From Macrostomum hystrix (lineage: Eukaryota > Platyhelminthes > Macrostomidae), in the NCBI GenBank assembly GCA_950097015.1, contig CATNEN010000025.1:7244001-7308000 (forward strand): 64,000 bases of DNA. The letters are read 5' to 3'. The position numbers and the translations under genes are program-made. Positions 52,501 through 58,478 of this stretch are shown here, in pieces (position 1 is the first letter of the stretch; each line of letters opens with the position of its first letter). The notes beneath the pieces are model-generated. The model did no database searches. It was not told the origin of the DNA and saw only the letters and a list, made by a program, of their open reading frames with translations.

Positions 52501-55500
52501 GCAGGTGAATGTAGTGGCTGGTGACCCGGTGTAGCGAAAAGTCAAGGCTGAGCCGCAGATGCTGCCCAATGGCTCTGGAAGGCATTGGTAACGCGGGCTG
52601 CCTTGTGACTTGACTAAGGTTTAGGCAACCATGCAAAAAAGTAAATTGCCTAAATGTTAAAAATAAGTATCTGCTAGTTTCTGCATCCCTTGGTTTAATT
52701 TAAACTTACCTGGCGATAAATATTTGTCTCAATAATTCAAGAAAACTCTTAGACCTTGCTTTTGCTTTTGCATTTCACGATGGAAATTTATCGCAAAACT
52801 AAACATCAGCACCAGTTGGTGGCGATCGCTTTGTAATAATAACTAATAACAATAAAATGTAGAATCTGACACAACTCACAGTCTCTGACTGCGGTCGCCC
52901 AATTGGATGACAAAATCTCCAGCCTGGTCAGAACTCGACGACCAGTAGACCAGGACCCGCTGGCCCTGCCAGGAGACATCTAGACGCGCCGGATCTGTCC
53001 AGCTGAACTTCACAGCTAGCGGTATCTCGGAGTCTTGATCGGGCTTCAGGATTTCGTGGAAAAAATACAACAGGGAACATGAAAAACAAGAAAAATTCCT
53101 TATTTAAGTATCAAAATAAGTTAGCTTCCTTAAAAGTAGGACTACTATTAATTAGAACTACTGTTAGTCAATTCTAATATTTAGGCTTGATCAGTGAAAT
53201 GGGAGAAATTCGCGTCAGGCTGTCCATAGTGACCTAGTTCCACCTGTTGTAGCCCTTAAAGGTCCAGCAGTCCATCTAAATAAAGGTAGGTGACCACGGA
53301 AGACGGAGATGATGCAGGCACATTCGGGTGACATGCAGATAAATTTTGAAGGCTCGGCAAGGCCGCACTGAGGCGCAGTGCTAATTCGTGTATAGGGGTG
53401 TATGAAAAACACTAGCGCTTATGGGAAAAATCAGACCTTCGGCCAGAACAAGACTTGATTCTTGTTTCAGAAGATGTGCAAAAAGTTGGCCCATGTTCTT
53501 GAGTTTCGTGTGCTTTCGTTGCTCCGTTCGGGTGCAGTACAGAAAATTGTCTCCAGTGAGGAAATCCCCCCTGTGTAGTTCTACCGTAAAATGTGCTTAA
53601 TAGTTCGTATTCTAAGACTGCTTTGTTCCACAGCCCACTGTATCTAGCGTGTTCCTATAACTATGATAGAAAAATCACGAGGCTTGTGCACGAGGCTTGT
53701 GGAGTGCTTCCAAATTTAATCTACGAGCCCGTACATTAGAATAGAATGTACATTGGGCAGCCCCAGTTTAGGCCACAAAACAAATGCTTATCTCTCTTCT
53801 GTCCTCACGCGGGAGATGAATGTACATCCGCTGAATTTTAATCTACATTGCACAAGTTGTTTATCTGCCGAGCCGACACGCGCTAACCAGCTAACCTTGT
53901 ACTGACTTTATGCCATCCTATATATAGTTGGGAATGAACACTATAAGTAAGATGAAAAAGCTATATATCTATAGTCGTCTAACCTATCTGTTTATCTTAA
54001 TATACCACGAAAAAAATTGTAATCGCAGTCATGAACCTCAGTGACGTAACATAAACAAGCCTCACCTCAACCAGGTAATACTGATTGCTACTGTCCAAAA
54101 AGCTGATCTTCTGCCCGTCGAAGGTGACAACCTGGCCAGGCGAGACGTGGCAGACTCTGCCGCAGTCGGTGCTGGCGCAGCGCCAATTGTTGTTGCCAAG
54201 ACAGGAGCTTCGCGCCGAGAGAAAGAGAATGCTTAGCTGTACATCTTAATAATAATAGTATTCAAATGAGCGCGGGGCACTAAAGCATCATTTGGTGAAA
54301 GTAGACACGCAGCCAGTGAGGAGGCAACTCTGCTCCACTGACTCCTGAGCACACACGCTCACAGGTGTACAGGTTGGCCCCAAGCCTTCTCTCCGCGTCT
54401 GCGCCCCAAATGAATGTGGCCTCGCCGCGGAATCGAGTTCAGGGACCTAGAAGCCAGAGGCAAACGCTCTGCCACTCACCCCCTAGCTGTGAGTGGCAGA
54501 ATATTTACCATTGAATTTTTCCCTGCTTTATTGTTTGCTCAAATCGGAAGCGCAAAACGCACGATGATTTTTTTCACACCAGTTGTGAAAACTTTAGAAT
54601 ACGAGTGTATATGTTGTAAAACTGAGCTGGCTATTTACCAGGTCTGGCAGCCTTTAGTGAATCGCTCGCCCAGGTGGTAGATCCGGTTGCCATGACGACA
54701 CGGACATTCGGCAGCCTCGACGCAGCGGCCACGACCGTCTAGTAGGCGCGGCGGGACGCAGGCGCACAGCGGGGCGAAAGTACACATCAGCGGGGGCAGG
54801 CGGCGGAGAGCGGCGCAGCGGTCGGGACACCGGCGGTGGCAGAGGCTGTGCACTGACCAGCCTTTTAAGTGAAACAGTTTGGGATAAGAAGTCAGAATAT
54901 AAATCGGAACATTCGTAACATAAAGATCCAACTTTATTGAATCGCACTGACCATCTGTGCAGCTGACGCGGGCGCTGTTGCACTGCTGGCCGCGGGCGCT
55001 GAGCAGGAACCGCTGAGCAGTAAGGTAGGCGCCAGCTGAGCCGGTCACCTCGACGAAGGGGTCGCGCAGGCAGCCGCGGCCCAGCCGACTGTCTGGCCGG
55101 TCCAATTTACCGCAGGGGCCGCGGTTCGCCGGTCGCAGCCGGCGTTGTTGGCGCGCAGTTGCCCCCGGAGGCCGCTGTCCGGCGCACCAGCCGCTAGTCT
55201 GGCCGGCCGTCGAGTCTAGCAGCAGAGCCAGGAAGCCGTCGTCGGACCAGCGCAGGTGTACTGCGGTGCCGGACAAGTGCAGCGAGTGCTGCCGTCCGTT
55301 GTCGAAGCTGCGCAGCAGCAGCGGCACGGAGGCGGGCAGGCGATTGTCAGCGGCGTCGCCGTCTTCGTCGCCTAGGAGCAGCTCAGCCACAGTCTGGGTG
55401 TCATTACGGCCGGCAATGCCCAGCTGAAGGACTGTCAGGCTTCGGCCGCGGATGCGAACCAGATTGTCGGTGGGGCAGTGACGGACGCCGCCGAAGTGAA

Positions 55501-56040
55501 TCAAGATTTCCTGCATTGTGGAGCATTTTTTGTTTTGTTTAAGCGCTTCGAAAGATAATTAATGAATAACTTTCAATGCCATATAGTGCACTCGTAGACA
55601 CACAACCAAAAAGTGGTAACTGGTGGGGCTAACATTCGGTCGATTTATCAGAGCAAGTGTAAGCTGGTCGAATCAAATCAATTTCGAATTCTGAGCTAGA
55701 AGGAAAACTATAAAAATTATAACTCTACCTTCTGACAGGCGTCATCGCTGACTCCATCTTCGCCGCACTTGCCGCCGGCTCCGACGGTGCGCACGTCGAT
55801 TCTCCAGCTCAGCACCTCGGAGCTGAAGCTGGCCAGCGGAAGCTCGTCTTGCCCGGCGCCGACTGTCGGCCAGAACTGATCAGTCCAGGCTCCGCTGAAG
55901 TCCAGCAGGTGTCCCAATCCGGGCTGCACGCAATAGCTGAACTGCGTGCCGTCATTGTTGCCAGTCGCCACAGCGCCTGCCCAAGCTAGGAAGGCGAGCA
56001 GAAGTACGGCGGAAGCCAGTGGCAGCAGACGCCGCTTCAT
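960..56040 (-). CDS. Giant secreted VWD/TIL/LDLa/TSP1/CTCK repeat protein (candidate flatworm adhesion protein; SCO-spondin/mucin-like frame)
   Basis: Complete 27-exon gene. Coding exons in transcript order: 55729-56040, 54952-55510, 54639-54861, 54066-54207, 52880-53043, 52045-52613, 51272-51521, 50896-51133, 50331-50811, 50114-50170, 49708-49919, 48140-48401, 47920-48015, 45660-45789, 45281-45369, 44976-45089, 7622-44653, 7303-7517, 7063-7230, 4255-6967, 3806-4114, 3361-3602, 2569-3256, 2241-2464, 1900-2102, 1427-1564, 960-1325. Every junction is GT-AG and in phase; the large exon is in phase only if two inserted bases are ignored. The product is then about 15,397 residues. The start ATG (56038-56040) opens a clear signal peptide. 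VWD/C8/TIL modules plus a C-terminal cystine knot are the multimerising frame of VWF, gel-forming mucins and SCO-spondin. The repeat-rich middle and overall plan recall the giant temporary-adhesion proteins of Macrostomum; that identity is inference from memory. Exon boundaries were set by eye. Confidence 0.85.
1900..3256 (-). CDS. Exons 23-25: two TSP1 and two TIL domains
   Basis: Exon 23 (2569-3256) encodes a TSP1-like domain (AAWSAWGACVRSSAAGC) and a TIL with an inserted Ala/Thr/Val-rich loop (CVVRCADL ... VCACPAGQYEQDGGC). It ends on the linker GERLIMGCKNC. Exon 24 (2241-2464) starts TCQDGVFKCSRLSSC and carries a divergent TSP1 (CHWSNW). Exon 25 (1900-2102) is a compact TIL (LCPSGQRY, CDEQCY, ACVCARGLV, ACVPLAEC). 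The exon 24 acceptor (AAATCAG) was chosen because it alone gives the phase and completes the CxxCxC linker. Confidence 0.78.
3361..4114 (-). CDS. Exons 21-22: two TSP1 domains with VWC-like linkers
   Basis: Exon 21 (3806-4114) carries TSP1 with WSAWSACSVSCGEGVSHRTR, and after it a Cys-containing linker (CKDHNGDLY ... CSLC) completed in exon 22. Exon 22 (3361-3602) starts CFCHANRTEC and encodes TSP1 with WSAWSTWSAC. That domain is unusually rich in Arg (RRQERRRRC). Phases chain 2, 2, 1. Confidence 0.8.
4255..6967 (-). CDS. Exon 20: TIL, Pro/Thr/Ser-rich region with four RGTAAPD-type motifs, three TSP1, TIL
   Basis: Domain order: a TIL domain (CPLTCGHL ... GCFCKPGYYL ... CVPQSQCRC); a low-complexity stretch of about 480 residues rich in Pro, Thr, Ser and Ala; a short VWC-like linker (CTCTSGKTTC); TSP1 with WSTWTTWSNC; a VWC-like domain (GCLHCTCKDGGFAC); TSP1 with WSAWQPWAAC; TSP1 with WSSWAPWSNC; and a final TIL (CDVAC ... 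GCLCPKGQV). The mucin-like part holds four copies of R-x-R/H-GTAAPD-(6-9)-LIPxLP (near 6655-6690, 6455-6488, 6330-6362 and 5560-5592). This is related to the linker motif of arrays A and B. The mix of TSP1, TIL and VWC is the SCO-spondin style. Confidence 0.83.
7063..7517 (-). CDS. Exons 18-19: two TSP1 domains
   Basis: Exon 18 (7303-7517) completes the VWC-like linker (HMCRKRSWEP) and encodes TSP1 domain 1, with WSSWSNCSSDCDGGF and the expected downstream Cys. Exon 19 (7063-7230) is TSP1 domain 2, with WGPWSPCLGQC. WxxW motifs of this kind are C-mannosylation sites in thrombospondin repeats. Exon 18 ends in phase 1 and exon 19 is phase 1 at both ends. Confidence 0.82.
7622..44653 (-). CDS. 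Exon 17: 37 kb repeat exon (LDLa 2, degenerate units, arrays A and B, VWC-like tail)
   Basis: The exon opens after a TTTCAG acceptor with a second LDLa (44526-44648; CDGKHQC ... DDSDEENC). Four degenerate repeat units (about 42777-44459) and a Thr/Arg-rich linker follow. Array A (28718-42518) and array B (7711-28717) come next. The exon closes with a short Cys cluster (CQEPCRNC, then GDRSCNY) that continues into exon 18 as a VWC-like linker. It ends at GTAAGT in phase 2. As sequenced, the frame is split into three segments by one extra C at 17703-17705 and one at 22155-22157. Removing both restores one frame whose end phase matches exon 18. It encodes about 12,340 residues, roughly 80 percent of the protein. 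Confidence 0.85.
17703..17705 (-). other. Single-base insertion (CC to CCC) breaking the array B frame
   Basis: This copy reads GGGACCCTCC where all other B copies read GGGACCTCC. The spacing to the next copy is 643 instead of 642 bp. It shifts the long open frame, so translation as sequenced would run into a stop soon after. A length error in a homopolymer of a near-identical array is the simplest explanation; a true disabling allele is possible. Confidence 0.9.
22155..22157 (-). other. Second single-base insertion (CC to CCC) breaking the array B frame
   Basis: This copy reads TAGTCCCGCG where others read TAGTCCGCG (or TAGCCCGCG in three copies), again giving a 643-bp step. Together the two insertions leave a net +2 offset, so the second does not repair the first. 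Removing both brings the 37 kb exon into the phase required by the exon 17 donor. Confidence 0.9.
28718..42518 (-). repeat. Array A: 19 tandem copies of a 729-bp (243-residue) coding repeat
   Basis: Eighteen copies are spaced exactly 729 bp and are almost identical. The 19th, next to array B (about 28718-29500), is shorter and diverged. Each unit is a roughly 145-residue domain bounded by two Cys (VCTKKMAF ... LEVKVC), plus a linker of about 95 residues rich in Thr and Arg. By my count a unit has 54 Lys/Arg and 24 Asp/Glu, and the linker alone has about 22 basic and one acidic residue. The linker carries the motif GTPAAETVTFPMPSVP and probable O-glycosylation tracts. Variants include Thr to Ile in four linkers (shadowed at about 33153, 34611, 41172 and 41901) and isolated changes in the copies near 31,000 and 32,100. 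Confidence 0.92.
42777..44459 (-). repeat. Four degenerate copies of the array repeat domain
   Basis: Four segments of about 115-145 residues lie between LDLa 2 and array A (approximately 44079-44459, 43566-43997, 43167-43541 and 42777-43121). By eye they share the array-unit outline: an N-terminal helix-like part, a Leu/Gly turn, alternating hydrophobic strands, and a final strand pair. For example, unit 1 ends KLKIQIQARC and unit 3 ends SRLKITIC, matching VKITLEVKVC in A and TKIKAELKAC in B. They are too diverged from each other to align at DNA level. They are probably old single copies of the domain that later amplified. Confidence 0.6.
44976..45089 (-). CDS. Exon 16: LDL-receptor class A domain 1
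   Basis: This single exon has phase 1 at both ends, as is usual for LDLa modules. It encodes one complete LDLa repeat: LCTGHSFACRSSGSCL, then CDGVADCADGSDEASC with the acidic calcium-binding box DGSDEASC. LDLa repeats stabilise around calcium and bind basic partners. In SCO-spondin a run of them lies between the D modules and the TSP1 region; here there are two. Confidence 0.88.
45281..48015 (-). CDS. Exons 13-15: TIL domain and VWC-like linker closing module 3
   Basis: Exon 13 (47920-48015) and exon 14 (45660-45789) together give a TIL domain (YNCP, SCARL, SLCRE, then DCQCRMGAQW, GGCTEASQVC). Exon 15 (45281-45369) carries the linker CICRDGNWKNC and ends with a short Ser/Thr stretch. Phases chain as 1, 1, 2, 1. 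The 2.1 kb intron between exons 13 and 14 (45790-47919) is packed with mobile-element remains. The 0.3 kb intron between exons 14 and 15 is mostly a 12-bp minisatellite. Confidence 0.78.
45428..45597. repeat. 12-bp minisatellite (GGTCTCAGARCC) in intron 14
   Basis: About 14 tandem 12-mers alternate between GGTCTCAGAGCC and GGTCTCAGAACC/AGTCTCAGAGCC versions. The array is bordered by GCCGGCC stretches on both sides. The right flank (GAGCCGGCCGACCCTGACG) closely matches 46290-46310, so both probably derive from one older element. The long open frames across it on both strands are a consequence of the 12-bp period. Confidence 0.9.
45790..46845. other. Intron 13, left part: simple-sequence and mobile-element debris, no gene
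   Basis: Contains CAA/GAA-type simple tracts (about 46112-46210 and 46383-46415), a short perfect hairpin (AAGGTCTC at 46248-46255 and GAGACCTT at 46261-46268), and a further AACAA-type tract at 46738-46765. Open frames here are low-complexity or unsupported. The tracts resemble 3' tails of retroposed elements, but no coding remnant is recognised. Confidence 0.6.
46846..47735 (+). mobile_element. tRNA-derived SINE, split by a foldback element
   Basis: Left piece 46846-46903 has a tRNA-like head: box A TGGCAGAGCGG and box B AGTTCGATTC. The right piece starts at 47467 and continues through CGCGGCGAGGCC, TTTGGGGCGCAGCCGCGGAG and a shared 3' body. Body segments match the copies at 54301 and 59231. 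The intervening 563 bp are a separate inserted element. It sits in intron 13 of the giant gene, antisense to it. Confidence 0.7.
46904..47466. mobile_element. Non-autonomous foldback (MITE-like) element with 9-bp target duplication
   Basis: The ends are inverted repeats starting GGTTTACTCCCGATTCGCC on the left and mirrored at 47448-47466. About 60 terminal bases match with a single mismatch by eye. Both arms consist of tandem variants of CCCGATTCGCCGAAT, and the middle is AT-rich. Flanks GTTCGATTC (46895-46903) and GTTCGATCC (47467-47475) look like a 9-bp duplication with one change, inside the SINE box B. A 9-bp duplication plus long terminal repeats suggests a Mutator-like origin. No transposase is present. 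Confidence 0.75.
48140..50811 (-). CDS. Exons 9-12: VWD module 3 and C8 domain
   Basis: Exon 9 (50331-50811) ends the preceding TIL and opens VWD 3 (CRVFGDGYYVSFDGRPF). Exon 10 (50114-50170) is only 57 nt but keeps phase (1 in, 1 out). Exon 11 (49708-49919) has the VWD signature GLCGNFNGDATDDY followed by a region ending EACLK. Exon 12 (48140-48401) is the C8 domain, with CGLL, GGC, DACLREACRC, CEGLC and ECSG. The tiny exon 10 is the least certain junction; it is supported by phase and by acidic strand-like content fitting between exons 9 and 11. Confidence 0.8.
48955..49455. repeat. GA-rich minisatellite of about 14 bp in intron 11
   Basis: Irregular tandem repeats of GGGAAGTAGAGAAT and close variants (GGAGTAGAGAAT, GGAAAGTAGGGAAT) fill about 500 bp of the intron 48402-49707. 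They are purine-rich on the plus strand. Open frames across it are repeat artefacts. Confidence 0.9.
50896..51521 (-). CDS. Exons 7-8: TIL domain 2, VWC-like linker and second Cys-rich half
   Basis: Exon 7 (51272-51521) encodes a textbook TIL domain: CPSGG, CANTCQTTC, GCYFGCQCPRGLYL, GRCVARSQC. Exon 8 (50896-51133) begins with the linker CKCQNGLIVC, then a Cys-rich stretch and the start of another TIL (HCRCPSGLY) that exon 9 completes (GQCVKHADCPC). This is the TIL-then-VWC alternation used between D modules of SCO-spondin and otogelin-like proteins. The flanking intron (51522-52044) contains a 21-bp minisatellite. Confidence 0.82.
51637..51905. repeat. 21-bp minisatellite in intron 6
   Basis: About 12-13 tandem units of ACAAGGCTCTCTATCGCTGA(C) alternate with a version in which CATCTGAC replaces TCGCTGAC. 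It lies in the 51522-52044 intron of the giant gene. The alternating higher-order pattern (42 bp) suggests two-unit duplications. Open frames on both strands are artefacts of the 21-bp period. Confidence 0.9.
52045..54207 (-). CDS. Exons 4-6: VWC-like linker, VWD module 2 and C8 domain
   Basis: Exon 4 (54066-54207) completes the linker typical of VWF-like proteins (CQTCSC ... WRC) and opens a VWD with VVTFDGQKISF. Exon 5 (52880-53043) continues its beta strands. Exon 6 (52045-52613) reaches the diagnostic GLCGRYDGASENDLW and then a C8 domain with CYDLF, RLC, RNC and CYIAFNAMRLC. In VWF and mucins such assemblies position disulfides for multimer formation; I see no clear CGLC oxidoreductase-like motif. 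Exon 6 ends at GTGAGC in phase 1. Confidence 0.82.
54301..54490 (-). mobile_element. tRNA-derived SINE copy (minus orientation) in intron 3
   Basis: Read on the minus strand it starts GGGGGTGAGTGGCAGAGCG (box A-like) and continues through CTCGATTCCGCGGCGAGGCC (box B-like and junction). Then comes TTTGGGGCGCAG and a 3' body with GTGTGTGCTCAGGAGTCAG. It matches the copies at 46846 and 59231. It is in the same orientation as the host gene. Confidence 0.7.
54639..55510 (-). CDS. Exons 2-3: degenerate VWD module 1, C8-like stretch and TIL domain 1
   Basis: Exon 2 (54952-55510) has the alternating hydrophobic strands of a von Willebrand D domain and ends it with SGWCAGQ where most family members have GLCG, so this first VWD is divergent. 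A Cys-poor C8-like stretch follows. Exon 3 (54639-54861) gives a TIL-type Cys ladder (CHRRCPDRC ... CACVPP ... CVEAAECPC). It runs into a GERFTKGC linker of the VWC kind that is completed in exon 4. The exon 3 acceptor is ambiguous by 6 nt (an in-frame AG lies 6 nt downstream), so two residues may be optional. Confidence 0.75.
55729..56040 (-). CDS. Exon 1: signal peptide and start of VWD-like module 1
   Basis: The ATG at 56038-56040 starts MKRRLLPLASAVLLLAFL, a basic n-region followed by a hydrophobic core and small residues (AGAVATG) suited to signal peptidase. The open frame extends further upstream only through a TTG, so this ATG is the sensible start. Mature residues include several Trp and three Cys. 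The exon ends at a GTAGAG donor in phase 0 and joins exon 2. It encodes roughly residues 1-104 of the giant protein. Confidence 0.85.
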
Positions 56041-58478
56041 CTGCGGTCGGTTATTTGCCAAAGTTGCTACTTGGCTAGTCTGAGTTTCCTTTTTCGTTGA
56101 ACTCTAAACGCTTTTCGTGGAAGAATGCTTTGGGCTGCTCTAGTTGCGGAAGGCAGAGGTTTCGAGTGTCGATTGCAAATGAGTTGAAGTGTCTAAAGTT
56201 TTCTTTGCTTCGAAATTGACTTATTGCAGAACAAACAGGAATTGGAAGACGACTTGGGCGGGCCGACATTTTAAAAGGCGTTTTCAGCCGCGCCACAGCG
56301 GTGTGGTAGCAGCTGGGCTCTAGTGCGGCTGGGGCGGTGAAACAAAAGAGCCTTTTTTTCCAGGAAAGAAGCGAAAACTTTACGATTACGACCCATCGCC
56401 GACTGAATGGATCCAGTTTGAAAACCTAGGACCAACCCAAATAAGTTGGAGGAGGAAGTTGGCGAAGTTGAGAACCTACCAACAGAGCTTGGTTCTCGAT
56501 CTGTGCCAGCTGCTGCAGCAGTAGAATTAATGGCGCGAGTTGGTGCAACAAGGAACAATAACGGAATGGAAAATATGCTGAAAGCAACAAAACTGAAAAA
56601 CTCGATTAGCGCAGCAGTTTTGCAGCTCGCAGATTTTTGCCATCGATTTTTTTAAATCGGACTTTACTAAAAAAATCAAATGCCATAAGCCGAGCGGACC
56701 CCCGCCCACAACGTACAATGCGATCGTATAAAACACTGCGAACTGCTGCACAGGTCGCCGTTGCGACCAAGCATGCAATAAAAAACGTTTTGCAAAAGTT
56801 TTTTCTCAAGCTGACGTCTTCTAAAAATGGCACAATCTTTGAGCACAAGCGAAATCACAGCGCAGCATCGAGCAGTCGATTCGTCGTCATAAAGCGTTCC
56901 CGTAAGGTGCAAAAATGACATTCCCTAACATTTGCCCGCCTCCCTGCGCCCAGTCTGAAGCAGTTGAAAATCTATATTTACGTTCATGCAGCAATGCCTT
57001 TGCTGCAGTTTTTCGCTTTGTCTGACTGTATAGCCAGATGGATCCGGAATGAGCCGCGAATTGTCCGCAGTAAAATGCGTTCCAGAATCAGTGCGCAATC
57101 ATGAATTTGAGCCCCGCAATGTCTCCAGCTCACTGCTCAAACACCGCAGCAGTAATTTATGATGGAGTCAACCCCGATACTCTTGACAACCCCGTCTGCT
57201 TGGTCTGGGCGGAAGTCGGCCATTTATCCAGACGCTTTGAATTGATTTCTGGCAGTGTGCCCAAGTGATTTGGATAAGTGATGCAAATTTAAAAGTCCCA
57301 CCATGCCCCGGACTTAGATAATAGTGCGGTTGCACTGGTAGCCACTCTGCAACTACCTGCAGATCAACCACCTGCATATTTAAGCTATGCGTTACGGCAA
57401 GAGCCAAATTATTGTTTAAGGATTGTTGTGCTTTTGGGTGGAATAAGTCAACTCTGAGAGCAATTAGAGGTTTAGTAGGAATATATAGACGTATTATATT
57501 TCGTCTTATATATATTATATATATTATATTTCATATTAATTGTATTTTACGGTCTTTATTAATTAGTAAAAATGTAATAATTAGAGCTATCGAACAAAGA
57601 ACAAAGCTTTTTGCATGGGCGTGAAGAACTGTTCGTTGCGCATAGAGTATATAGAGTAAAGAAGTATATATTTACGCACTACGAGCGTACTCAAGCAAAG
57701 CATGCAACACATATATAAGAGCAGCGAAAGTAATAATAATTTACGAGTATTAAAGGAAATTGATTAATACCGTTTACTCAAAGCGAATTGTAACGAAGAA
57801 AATATAATAGTTATCAATGGGCTTAAAGAACACCCATTGTAGAACGAAATTGAATGAAGGCGGATGTGGGTGCGGGGGCATTGTGATGCTAGCTATATAT
57901 ACTGCAGCAAATTTATGCTTAGGACTCACTAAAAGTACAATATTTAGTTGAAGATTGAGTATAATAACGATTCCTAAATGATTGGGTCAAGGTAGGTCAG
58001 GTGCAGTCTTGGTTAAACGAGCTACTTCTTACTCGAAATTCTGTCTTTATCAACCGATCAAAAGCAAATTGGATTATTTTTCATGGAAGCTGGATTTGTG
58101 CTTCATTTATTCAGCTTGATTTCTATAAATTTGAAATACGCTAACTAACTTCTAATGACGTGGCTCTCCCACATGCCTATGCCCTCGGCCTGCCACAATG
58201 AGCATGGCCGGTGAGCAAGTTGTAAAACATGCAGCTACTGAGTCAAGACCAGATGAGGGCAGTTGTTAATTAATCACCCAGCCATTGATTCTCTGCTAGT
58301 TCTTTGACAGTGACGGAGCAATGCAGGGCAAACTGGTTCACTCCGGTTCTGCATTAGCGCCACCATGATTTTAGATTAGCGTCTGCGAAGTTTTGTCCTA
58401 GAAATGTTGCAAACATTCATAATCAGTTGTTAATTCATCCCAAACTACAGTTTCCTTCAAAAATACTCCAAACTGTGC
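56041..58478. other. Intergenic region upstream of the giant gene; promoter expected, none recognisable
   Basis: About 2.4 kb without a supported gene; open frames are short and compositionally random. No TATA box in minus orientation was seen close to the start codon. An AT-rich tract lies at about 57480-57545. A minus-strand AATAAA at 58106-58111, some 370 bases past the TMEM26-like stop, is a possible polyadenylation signal for that gene. A non-coding 5' exon or trans-splice acceptor for the giant gene could lie here but cannot be told by eye. Confidence 0.5.

Noticed and set aside
56075-56921. Several overlapping short frames on both strands upstream of the giant gene
   Set aside because: No domain, signal peptide or splice partner; composition and mutual overlap suggest chance.
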